Of a DNA stretch of 64,000 bases, positions 51,184-58,184 are shown piece by piece (positions within the stretch are counted from its first letter, which is position 1; each line of letters opens with the position of its first letter). Both the position numbers and the translations under genes were made by a program. The notes beneath the pieces were generated by a model. That model saw nothing but the letters and a program-made list of their open reading frames with translations, was not told the DNA's origin and did no database searches. Source of the stretch: DASPJR01 sp035628505 (GTDB taxonomy: Bacteria; Planctomycetota; SZUA-567; H5-PLA8); assembly GCA_035628505.1 (NCBI GenBank), contig DASPJR010000116.1, positions 1 to 64,000 of the forward strand. Direction: 5' to 3'.

Positions 51184-52239
51184 GTGCAACGAAAGAGCGG
51201 TGCGGTCGTGTTGCTGATTGGAATTGACGAAGCTGGATACGGCCCGCGCCTGGGGCCGCTCTGCCACGGATACTGCGCGCTGCGGTTGAATGCGGTGCCT
51301 GGCGGCGGCACGCCTCCCGATCTCTGGGCGCTTCTGCATCCCGCCGTAATGAAGCATCCATGCTTTGACGGCAGCATCGCGATCGATGACTCGAAGAAGA
51401 TTTTTGGCCTGGGCGCAGGCCTGCAGGGACTGGCAAAGGGTGTTTCCGCTTTTCTGGCGTGCCTCTCCGGAGAGTGCCCGAATGAGGAAGATGTTCGCGC
51501 GCTTTACGATCGCATTCTTCCGGAGGAGGATCGCAGCGCGCTTTACGAGGACGCGTGGGGACGGTGGGATTCCGTGCTTACTCAGCCGCCGCCGCCCGAC
51601 GAAGGCGAGGTGCTTGTAAAGCGCGGTCGCAAACCCAAGCCGCACCCGCTGGGCGAGCCCCCTGCCGTAATTCCTCCTTTAAGTGAAGCCCTGGCGCGCG
51701 CCGGGGTCAGCGTGCTGGCCGTTGGTTCCAGGGCGATGAGCGCGCGCAGGTACAACGCGGTGCTCGCCAATTCGGACAACAAGGCTGAAGTAAACTGGAT
51801 GGTTATCTCCGCCATTCTTGAAAAGCTTCTCGCACTTGCGGCGCCCGGCGAAGAAGTGTTTGCGTACATCGATCGCCAGGGTGGACGGAAGTTTTACACC
51901 GGAAAGATCTCACATCTTTTTCCGGGCGCGATGCCATGGGTTGAGTCAGAAACGCCGAAAAAATCCACCTACCGCATCGAGGCGGATGGCCGCGTCGTTC
52001 GCATCTGCTTCCTGGTGGAAGCCGACGGTGAAGCGCTGCCGGTGGCCCTGGGTTCGATGGCCGCGAAACTCGCACGAGAGCTCTGCATGCGCTGCCTGAA
52101 CGGCTACTTCAAAAGCCATATGCCTGAACTGAAGCCGACCGCCGGGTACTACGGTGACGCCAGCCGCTTTCTGCGCGAAACAAAAGCGCTGCGCAAGAAA
52201 CTGGCTATTGAAAACGCGGTTTTTGTGCGAAAGAAATGA
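51184..52239 (+). CDS. Divergent ribonuclease HII-like protein, 351 aa
   Basis: It opens with LIGIDEAGYGPRLGPLCHG, the RNase HII catalytic helix start (canonical GIDEAGRGPLAGPV, catalytic Asp and Glu kept). DDSKKI follows at the expected DSKKL position. A later AYIDRQGG holds a candidate third acidic residue, and SMAAKLARELCM resembles the SIxAKxxRD helix. It is about 150 residues longer than classical RnhB (about 200), with an acidic/Pro-rich insertion in the middle (QPPPPDEGEVLVKRGRKPKP). Start GTG is uncertain; internal TTG 51211 or GTG 51208 would give a shorter protein. RNA-DNA hybrid cleavage is inferred. Confidence 0.7.
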   Translation: MQRKSGAVVLLIGIDEAGYGPRLGPLCHGYCALRLNAVPGGGTPPDLWALLHPAVMKHPCFDGSIAIDDSKKIFGLGAGLQGLAKGVSAFLACLSGECPNEEDVRALYDRILPEEDRSALYEDAWGRWDSVLTQPPPPDEGEVLVKRGRKPKPHPLGEPPAVIPPLSEALARAGVSVLAVGSRAMSARRYNAVLANSDNKAEVNWMVISAILEKLLALAAPGEEVFAYIDRQGGRKFYTGKISHLFPGAMPWVESETPKKSTYRIEADGRVVRICFLVEADGEALPVALGSMAAKLARELCMRCLNGYFKSHMPELKPTAGYYGDASRFLRETKALRKKLAIENAVFVRKK

Positions 52240-52707
52240 TTACGGCTGCGGCTGGCGTACGTCTTCACCGTGCCTGATCGGGTGCTTTACTTTTACGATT
52301 TCGCCTATCCACGGACCTTTCGAAATTTTTACGACAAAGCACTGTATGTCGCCTTGAAGAGCGACCACGTTGTGCCACGTCGTCAGATTCTCGCCTGCAT
52401 CCCGCGGGTAATAGACCCAGAACGGTCCTTCCTGTTCGCCGAGGTTGGGTTCGACAAACTCGAGTTTCCGCGCCCACAGCACGGGCAATCCGAACAGGCT
52501 GCGCACCGTTTGCATGTTTGCATCTGCGGGCATCGCTGCGCGGAGCTTCTGAAAATCTTCGATCGTCGCGTGGCCTGCAATCACCCGGTGAGTGCGCTCG
52601 AGATACTCAGTCTGGCGCCGCTCACGCGCAACCATGCCGATATAGATCAGCGCGATTGCAAAAAGCGCCTGGACGGCGATGACGATGTGGAACGCGCGTG
52701 TATTCAT
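52240..52707 (-). CDS. Single-pass membrane-anchored protein, 155 aa
   Basis: One N-terminal transmembrane helix (AFHIVIAVQALFAIALIYIGMVA, about 5-27) is followed by a soluble domain with helices and a small beta sheet (PFWVYYPRDAGENLTTWHNVVALQG). No domain is recognised. The ATG overlaps the stop of the upstream gene (ATGA), so translation is coupled with the RHH/zinc-ribbon gene. It is exactly convergent with the RNase HII-like gene (no gap). Confidence 0.65.
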   Translation of the reverse strand: MNTRAFHIVIAVQALFAIALIYIGMVARERRQTEYLERTHRVIAGHATIEDFQKLRAAMPADANMQTVRSLFGLPVLWARKLEFVEPNLGEQEGPFWVYYPRDAGENLTTWHNVVALQGDIQCFVVKISKGPWIGEIVKVKHPIRHGEDVRQPQP

Positions 52708-53180
52708 TGCTGCTCTTGATGCGGGCGGATGCGAACGCTGGTCAACCGGTGCTGTTTCTTGTGGCTGGACATGCGCGTCTGAACCACGTGCTCGCCGCAG
52801 TCCGTGCACTCCTGCGTTTTTCCATAACACTCGTCGCAGTAAAAATCGCCGCCGCCAAGATACTGGCGCAGGCGCTCGCGGTCCGCGTCGCCCTTGCGGG
52901 ACTTTTCGCTGTCGAGCGGGAATTCGTATCCGCAAAAGGAACAGGGAACGAATTCTTTTTTCTTGAAAATCATTTCGAGGTCGCGCGCCAGACTGCGGGG
53001 CACGCTTCCTTTCCCATTGCAGACGGGACAGGGTTCAAGCAGCGCATTAAGCAGCGCTTTGCGGATGAAATCGGATTTATTCGGCATGGCATCGAGAAAC
53101 GCCGCGACTTCTTCCTCTACTTTGAACGTGACGACGCGCTGCATGGATTTGGCGGCGTCGGGCTTCCCTTTTGCAGGCAT
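52704..53180 (-). CDS. Ribbon-helix-helix protein with zinc-ribbon-like cysteine pairs
   Basis: 158 residues from ATG 53180 with GAGGAC upstream. Residues about 13-50 are a CopG-like RHH: VVTFKVEEEVAAFLDAMP (the DNA-contact strand and turn) then NKSDFIRKALLNAL. It is followed by four cysteine pairs: CPVCNGKGSVP (DnaJ-type CxxCxGxG), CSFCGYEF, CDECYGKT and CTDCGEHV. The C-terminus is His/Arg-rich. The layout suggests a dimeric DNA-binding regulator stabilised by, or responding to, zinc. It starts 28 bp after aroK. Confidence 0.75.
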   Translation of the reverse strand: MPAKGKPDAAKSMQRVVTFKVEEEVAAFLDAMPNKSDFIRKALLNALLEPCPVCNGKGSVPRSLARDLEMIFKKKEFVPCSFCGYEFPLDSEKSRKGDADRERLRQYLGGGDFYCDECYGKTQECTDCGEHVVQTRMSSHKKQHRLTSVRIRPHQEQQ

Positions 53181-53208
53181 GTTTTGTCCTCGCAACGTTC
53201 TAAAATAG

Positions 53209-53766
53209 TCAGCTCTGCTTCGTATCACTCGCCGGAAGAATGCCCCGCCCGCGCATCACCTGCAGAATGGCCTCGGCCACTTCGCCCGGCGAGCGGTTCT
53301 CCACCGAAACTTCGACGTCGCGCGCGCGGGCGTATATCGCGGCGCGGGCGAGCATTAGCTTTTTAAGCTCATCAATCCCTGATTGCGCTTCCTTCACCAG
53401 CTGGGGCCGGGTGGCGTGACTGGAGTTATCCAGCGAGATGCGGCGATACAGTTCCGCCGGTTCAGCCGTGAGATGAACGACAAAGCCGCCGGCTTTCATG
53501 GCCTCGACGCTGTTCCCGTTTAACACCGCGCCGCCGCCCGAGGCGATCACGGCTGGGTCGTTCTTTGTGCAATCCTGTACGACGCCGGCCTCAAGCGCGC
53601 GGAAGTGCGGCTCGCCTTTCTGCTCAAAGATCTCGCGGATGCTCATGCCGCTGCGTTCCTGCACGATCGTGTCGGTGTCGAAAAACGGCCAGCCGAGCTG
53701 CTGCGCCAGGAGGCGGCCGACGGTTGATTTTCCGGTGCCGCGCAGACCGATCAGAACCAGTTTCAT
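53209..53766 (-). CDS. aroK: Shikimate kinase
   Basis: Phosphorylates shikimate with ATP in chorismate synthesis. 185 residues with Walker A GLRGTGKST (Lys13), the shikimate-binding Asp pair (FFDTD, Asp30 and Asp32), the GGGAVL loop and the C-terminal lid RPQL. Its ATG overlaps the stop of the upstream DUF1802 gene by one base. Other shikimate-pathway genes are not in the window. Confidence 0.95.
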   Translation of the reverse strand: MKLVLIGLRGTGKSTVGRLLAQQLGWPFFDTDTIVQERSGMSIREIFEQKGEPHFRALEAGVVQDCTKNDPAVIASGGGAVLNGNSVEAMKAGGFVVHLTAEPAELYRRISLDNSSHATRPQLVKEAQSGIDELKKLMLARAAIYARARDVEVSVENRSPGEVAEAILQVMRGRGILPASDTKQS

Positions 53767-54347
53767 CAGCTGACGACTTTCAAGATGTCCTGCCGCTTGC
53801 GTTCGAATTCCTCATCGCTGAGCACCGGTGTTCCGCCTGCCAGCGGCAGTTCCTGCTTCAGGGGCACCCACGAATGACAACCGGCATAATCGGCGTGATA
53901 AGGAATCTCAATCAGTGCGGGCAGTTTGAACGCGCGCACGGTCACCACGAAGTTCGGCTTTTCCGATTTATAGTTGATGCGCATGTCGAAAAGCGCCTGC
54001 GTCCAGCACGTGAACGGCTCAAGTGCCCGCAGCTTCGCCGCTTCGGCCGTCTTAACGATATCAATGACGCGGCCGTAACCGGCAATCTTGATTTTCCCGC
54101 TTTCGCGCGCTGGTGGCCCGTAGGAACCCAATCGTGGGTGGTACTCAGGCTTGAGCTGCTCGCGGCCCTGGTGTTCGGTGTTTGGGTAAAGAAAGAAGGT
54201 GTCATGCTCCATCTGGAAGCCTTTTCTCTGCTCCAGGATTCCACCTTTTCGCAGCAGGACAGCCTGCGTTCCTTCCAGCAGCAAGTCGCACACGACAGCC
54301 CATTCTTTAAAGGCAATATTGGTTTGCGAAGCCACATCTACAGACAT
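53766..54347 (-). CDS. DUF1802 family protein
   Basis: 193 residues. The N-terminus FKEWAVVCDLLLEGTQAVLLRKGGILEQ and the middle HDTFFLYPNTEHQGREQLKPEYH match the DUF1802 pattern recalled for cyanobacteria and planctomycetes. Function unknown; probably soluble. Strong GGGGAGG lies ahead of the ATG. It precedes aroK and RHH/zinc-ribbon genes in a tight four-gene minus-strand cluster and is divergent from the DksA-type gene (157 bp gap). Confidence 0.8.
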   Translation of the reverse strand: MSVDVASQTNIAFKEWAVVCDLLLEGTQAVLLRKGGILEQRKGFQMEHDTFFLYPNTEHQGREQLKPEYHPRLGSYGPPARESGKIKIAGYGRVIDIVKTAEAAKLRALEPFTCWTQALFDMRINYKSEKPNFVVTVRAFKLPALIEIPYHADYAGCHSWVPLKQELPLAGGTPVLSDEEFERKRQDILKVVS

Positions 54348-54504
54348 CAGCTGATCCTCCCCTGAAACGCTTTAAGTTTACCCTTCTGCATGCATTTTGC
54401 TAGTGAGCTTGACAATTACTTGCCCTATGGTACTCTTCTCCGCCCTTACGGGTGGGGCTGGGGGCGTAAATAACGTTAAACTCGGCAGGTTTGCCGGAGG
54501 AGCC

Positions 54505-55131
54505 ATGGCAAAAGTGAAGAAGAAGGTGGCAATAAAGAAGAAGCCCGTGAAGGCCAAGGAGGCCTCCAAGCGCGTTCTTGTTGCCAGCAAAGCAAAGGTT
54601 GCCGCAAAGCCTAAAGCCGCCAAAGTCACCAAAGAGATCATCAAGAAGAAGAGTGACAAAAATAACGGCGCCGAGGCGGTAAAATCGTCCAAGCCCTCGA
54701 AGCCGGCGCCTCCGCCTAAGCCGCCCACGGCCGAGATGCTGCAGATTCGCTCCCGCCTGATGACGATGCTCGCGCAGGTCCGCAACGACATCGATCACGA
54801 AGTTCGGGGCGCCAGCGAGCGCGATCTTGCGCACATCAACGATACCTCCGACATGGCGTCCGACGCCGCCGAAGGCGATCTGGCGCTACGCATCGCCGAG
54901 AGTGAAACGGCAGAAGCCGGCGAAATCGAGCGTGCGATCGAAAAGATCGACAACGGCACCTATGGCACCTGCGAGATGTGCAACAAGGCGATCAACGCCG
55001 AGCGGCTTCAGTTCCTGCCGTACGTGACGATGTGTATCAAATGCCAGGAACTCGCCGAGATCCGCAAGCGCGAGTCCGGCGACGAACTCGACGACCTGGC
55101 CGAGGGCAGCGACTCGGATTCCGAAAGCTAA
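54505..55131 (+). CDS. DksA/TraR-type zinc finger protein with histone-H1-like N-terminal tail
   Basis: 208 residues from ATG 54505 with GGAGGAG upstream. Residues about 1-75 are Lys/Ala/Pro-rich, resembling the tail of bacterial H1-like proteins. The C-terminal half is a DksA-like coiled coil (ADAAEGDLALRIAESETAEAGEIERAIEKID contains the acidic tip region) with a zinc finger CEMCNKAINAERLQF ... CIKCQ (Cys156, Cys159, Cys177, Cys180, C-x2-C-x17-C-x2-C). DksA-type proteins enter the RNA polymerase secondary channel; the tail may add nucleic-acid affinity. Ends in an Asp/Glu/Ser stretch. Confidence 0.88.
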   Translation: MAKVKKKVAIKKKPVKAKEASKRVLVASKAKVAAKPKAAKVTKEIIKKKSDKNNGAEAVKSSKPSKPAPPPKPPTAEMLQIRSRLMTMLAQVRNDIDHEVRGASERDLAHINDTSDMASDAAEGDLALRIAESETAEAGEIERAIEKIDNGTYGTCEMCNKAINAERLQFLPYVTMCIKCQELAEIRKRESGDELDDLAEGSDSDSES

Positions 55132-55133
55132 GA

Positions 55134-55160
55134 AGCTCACGCCAAAGACGCTAAGAAACA
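55134..55160. repeat. CACGCCAAAGACGCTAAG-type mini-repeat
   Basis: Period-9 purine-rich string (AGAAGCTCACGCCAAAGACG, CTAAGAAACA) between the DksA-type stop and its terminator. It belongs to the family noted at 2794-2823 and elsewhere. Confidence 0.4.
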
Positions 55161-55166
55161 CTTTCA

Positions 55167-55197
55167 AACGCCGCGATGTTCGCGGCGTTTTCATTTT
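55167..55197 (+). terminator. Rho-independent terminator of the DksA-type gene
   Basis: A perfect 10-bp stem AACGCCGCGA/TCGCGGCGTT with a 3-base loop (TGT) is followed by TTCATTTT. It lies 35 bp past the stop codon. Clear intrinsic terminator. Confidence 0.9.
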
Positions 55198-55223
55198 GTG
55201 GCGCGAACTTCAGCGCGAAATGC

Positions 55224-55243
55224 GTGCGAACTAAAGTTCGCAC
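55224..55243. repeat. Perfect palindrome GTGCGAACT-AA-AGTTCGCAC
   Basis: A 9-bp inverted repeat with a 2-base spacer. A second related arm (GCGCGAACTTCAGCGCG) lies immediately upstream at 55201-55217, so the segment may form two adjacent hairpins. This is REP-like in appearance, but a single copy in the window does not prove a repeat family. Confidence 0.4.
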
Positions 55244-55292
55244 CACGGGATTGTCCGTCGACGGGGCGGCGCCTCCTTAATATTGTTGAGCC

Positions 55293-55913
55293 ATGCATTT
55301 CGTTCTCGGCGAACTGCCGCAGTGGATCTCGGATCTGCACGGCATTCGTTACGCAATTGAACTTTTCTGGCAGCGGGTGCCCAGGCTGGCTATCGGCGAA
55401 CAGATGGCGCTTGGGGCGTTGCTGTTTGCATGCCTGGTGGGCGCGATCGCGGCGGTCAACCGCATTCTTTCAGGACAATTCGCCTGGCCCGTGGAGCGCA
55501 AGAAAGTAAAAACGCCGAAAAAGAAGCAGGGCTTTGGCGTTAAACACCTCGTATTGCTGCTTATCGCGCTGCTGCCAGGCGGCTTCGTCGCATCGGTCAC
55601 GGTTTACGCCATCATGGGAAAGGAAAACTGGCGCCGCGACTCCATAGCAGTGCTGGGACTCTCCATCATTCCGGCACTGCTTCTGCTTGCGGCGCGATCA
55701 AAAAATTTTCCCTGGCCGGATCTGCACGACGCCATTTATTTCAGCGGGCTGCTCGGGCTCATCTTTGGATTGTTGCAGCTGTGGGTGCTGATAAAACTTT
55801 TGCGCCAGTGGTGGGGCGAGCCGGATGAATGTGTGCCCTGGTGGCCGCCGCTGGCCCTGCTGCTTCAGTGGGCCATGCTGAGCGGTGCGGCGTACGGCAT
55901 TCTGAACAATTAA
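55293..55913 (+). CDS. Polytopic membrane protein, 206 aa (unknown)
   Basis: About five hydrophobic segments (near residues 35-58, 88-112, 117-140, 150-173 and 186-206) with a basic loop KKVKTPKKKQGFGVK between the first two. The N-terminus is amphipathic. No family is recognised. The gene directly precedes cobS (26 bp) and may be co-transcribed, so a link to cobalamin metabolism or transport is possible but unsupported by sequence. Confidence 0.6.
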   Translation: MHFVLGELPQWISDLHGIRYAIELFWQRVPRLAIGEQMALGALLFACLVGAIAAVNRILSGQFAWPVERKKVKTPKKKQGFGVKHLVLLLIALLPGGFVASVTVYAIMGKENWRRDSIAVLGLSIIPALLLLAARSKNFPWPDLHDAIYFSGLLGLIFGLLQLWVLIKLLRQWWGEPDECVPWWPPLALLLQWAMLSGAAYGILNN

Positions 55914-55939
55914 ATGCGCTGTTGAGCTGGAGGGGATTC

Positions 55940-56731
55940 TTGAAATCGTTGGCGCGCGCTCTGGGATTTCTCTCTCCGCTTCCGCTCGGGCGCTGGGCGC
56001 ATTTTGAAACACCCAATATACCGTCGATGCTTGCAGCGTTCCCGCTCGCCGGCGCGCTGCTGGGAGCTGTGCTGGGGCTGCTGTGGCGTCTCTTCGCTGG
56101 AACGTTCAATCCGCAGATGTCGGCGGCGCTGGTGGTAGCCGCGTGGGTGCTCCTGACACGCGGATTCCATCTAGACGGCCTGGCGGACTGCGCGGACGGA
56201 ATCGGCGGCAGTTACACGCGCGAAGGCCGGCTGAAGATCATGAAAGATCCGCACATCGGAGCATTCGGAACCATTGCGATCGTCTGCGCGTTGCTGATGA
56301 AGTTTGCGGTGCTCAGCAGTTTCGCGCTGACCGTTCCGCATTCGCCGTTTGCGTGGTGGAGTGACAACACAAATTCATGGAGCGAATGCATGCTGTTCAC
56401 AGCGCTGATTCTCTCATCCGCGCGGCTGGGGATTCTGGTCGGCGCCTGCGGAGCCCACTACGCGCGCGATCCTGAAAGCGGGCTTGGCAGGGACTTCATC
56501 GCCGGCGCAAGGCCGTGGACGCTTCTTGGGGGGGCGATCGTGCCGCTGGCAATGGGAGCAGTCTGGGCCGGCGCCAACGGATTTATAGTCGTGCTCGCGC
56601 CCGTTCTTACAGCACTTTTCCTGCGCCGACTTTTTCAAAACAAGCTTGGTGGCCAAACCGGCGATACGCTGGGCGCGACCGTGGAACTTGGGGAGATCGC
56701 GGCTATCCTGGCTGCGGTCGCCATTCTGTAA
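55940..56731 (+). CDS. cobS: Adenosylcobinamide-GDP ribazoletransferase (cobalamin synthase)
   Basis: 263-residue polytopic membrane enzyme joining adenosylcobinamide-GDP and alpha-ribazole to form adenosylcobalamin. The start is a TTG at 55940 with GGAGGGG five bases upstream; an earlier in-frame ATG would lie inside the previous gene. The diagnostic RGFHLDGLADCADGIGG motif and KDPHIGAFGTIAIV follow, and the C-terminal GDTLGATVELGEI is typical. It opens a short cobalamin nucleotide-loop cluster. Confidence 0.93.
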   Translation: MKSLARALGFLSPLPLGRWAHFETPNIPSMLAAFPLAGALLGAVLGLLWRLFAGTFNPQMSAALVVAAWVLLTRGFHLDGLADCADGIGGSYTREGRLKIMKDPHIGAFGTIAIVCALLMKFAVLSSFALTVPHSPFAWWSDNTNSWSECMLFTALILSSARLGILVGACGAHYARDPESGLGRDFIAGARPWTLLGGAIVPLAMGAVWAGANGFIVVLAPVLTALFLRRLFQNKLGGQTGDTLGATVELGEIAAILAAVAIL

Positions 56732-56738
56732 TCCTGAA

Positions 56739-56775
56739 TTCCTCTTCGTATCCTTCGTGTTCTTCGTGGTAAAAA
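56739..56775. repeat. CTTCGTATC/CTTCGTGTT/CTTCGTGGT mini-repeat
   Basis: A 9-base unit is repeated three times between the cobS stop and the Shine-Dalgarno of the following gene. It is the clearest example of the period-9 family seen in several gaps of this window. Confidence 0.5.
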
Positions 56776-56797
56776 GAAGCTCGGGAGGAAAAGACTT

Positions 56798-57448
56798 ATT
56801 CATACGTTTTACCTGATCCGCCACGGCGAAACGACGGCGTTCAAAAAGCGTATCATTGCCGGCGCGACGGACGTTCCACTTTCACGAACGGGCATCGAAC
56901 AGATGCAGGCCGTTTCGGTGTGGCTTGCGGATAAACCGTTGCGCTGCGTGTACTCCAGTCCGCTGCGGCGAGCCGCTGAACCGGCCGCTGAACTCGCCGT
57001 GGGGAGAAACATTCCGCACAGCGAAGTGATGGACTTAAGCGAGATCGATTTCGGCGACTGGGAAGGCAAATCATACGAACAGCTTTCGAAAGACGAGCCT
57101 GAACTCTATGCCAAGGCGCAGGCCGCTGCTCCATTTTTCTCTTTTCCGAACGGCGAAATGATCGATTTCTTCCGCAGGCGCGTGCAGACCGCGTTTGCGC
57201 AGCTTATTCGCATCGCTCCCGGTCCAGCGGCAATCTACGCGCATGGCGGCTCGATCCGCATGATTCTCGCGGGCATTAAAGGCATCAGCACGGCCGAGGC
57301 GCAGAAGATTTCACTGTCGCCCGGCGGCATCACAGTGATCGAGCCACAGGGAAGCGGGTATGCTGTCACACTGCTCAATGACTTTTCGCATCTTCCGCCT
57401 CAAGCTGCCGGCGAAACTGAGCGGACCATGACTGAAAGCGGCAACTGA
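56798..57448 (+). CDS. cobC: Histidine phosphatase (CobC, alpha-ribazole phosphatase) with apparent ATT start
   Basis: 216 residues if read from ATT 56798. The catalytic YLIRHGETT begins six residues in (His9 the phospho-acceptor), which is the expected place. Later VLPLSRTGIEQ and the C-terminal YAHGGSIR (second catalytic His) complete the family. There is no ATG, GTG or TTG in frame between the upstream stop (56735) and an ATG at 56903, which would delete the RHG motif. GGGAGGA ends eight bases before the ATT. Removes phosphate from alpha-ribazole-P for CobS. Position between cobS and cobU supports CobC. Confidence 0.8.
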   Translation: MHTFYLIRHGETTAFKKRIIAGATDVPLSRTGIEQMQAVSVWLADKPLRCVYSSPLRRAAEPAAELAVGRNIPHSEVMDLSEIDFGDWEGKSYEQLSKDEPELYAKAQAAAPFFSFPNGEMIDFFRRRVQTAFAQLIRIAPGPAAIYAHGGSIRMILAGIKGISTAEAQKISLSPGGITVIEPQGSGYAVTLLNDFSHLPPQAAGETERTMTESGN

Positions 57449-57449
57449 A

Positions 57450-57992
57450 ATGGCGCACATCGTCATGTTCACGGGCGGAGCACGCAGTGGAAAATCGCGG
57501 CTGGCTCAGGCGCGGCTAAGCTCGCTAGATCCCGTCGTCTACATAGCCACCGCCGAAGCACTCGATGATGAAATGAAAACGCGCATCCGGTTGCATAAAA
57601 GCAGCCGGCCCGTGCAATGGGCGACGATCGAAGAACCGCTGGATCTGATGGCCGCGATGCAGAATGCAATGGCATTGAAGCCGCAAGGAATTCTCATTGA
57701 TTGCCTCACGTTGTGGCTCAGCAACCATCTCCTGAAAAAATGGGACGCTGGCTGGACGCTTGAGAGCGAAGATGAAGTGCTCGCGCTATTGCAGAACGCA
57801 CTCACATCTCTAACGAACACGCGATCACTTGAGGTTGTTATTGTCACCAACGAAGTCGGGAGTGGCATCGTGCCAACAAATGAAATGGCGCGCGCGTATC
57901 GAGATCTAGTGGGACGGACAAATCAGCTTTGCGCAGCGCTCAGTAACGAAGTGCATTGGGTGACTGCCGGCCTCAGCTTTCGATTGAAGTAA
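57450..57992 (+). CDS. cobU: Adenosylcobinamide kinase/adenosylcobinamide-phosphate guanylyltransferase
   Basis: 180 residues. It phosphorylates adenosylcobinamide then adds GMP to make adenosylcobinamide-GDP, the substrate of CobS. P-loop GGARSGKS (Lys15) near the N-terminus, then VVYIATAEALDDEMKTRI, the DCLTLWLSN segment and TNEVGSGIVPTNEMARAYRDLVG, all diagnostic. The ATG is one base after the cobC stop (TGA-A-ATG), so translation is probably coupled. The 190 bp downstream is AT-rich with no gene. Confidence 0.95.
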   Translation: MAHIVMFTGGARSGKSRLAQARLSSLDPVVYIATAEALDDEMKTRIRLHKSSRPVQWATIEEPLDLMAAMQNAMALKPQGILIDCLTLWLSNHLLKKWDAGWTLESEDEVLALLQNALTSLTNTRSLEVVIVTNEVGSGIVPTNEMARAYRDLVGRTNQLCAALSNEVHWVTAGLSFRLK

Positions 57993-58184
57993 AAAAATCA
58001 CATAAATTGTGCTGCACTAAAAGCATGCACTTTGTGTAGCTGTTTGCAAATGAGCCACTTCCGTGATAAAGGTAACTATAGCGAAGCATTTCACGATTTG
58101 AGCGAAGGTTGGTGACAGGTTTGCGCAGCTTTCCGAGTCGCTTCTAGGTGATTGCAATTCGCAGCTAACGCCGTTCCTTGGGGG

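Noticed and set aside
57993..58184. A possible tRNA or ncRNA in the AT-rich gap after cobU
   Set aside because: No cloverleaf, terminator or conserved hairpin is apparent; it is more likely the promoter region of the HD-GYP gene.
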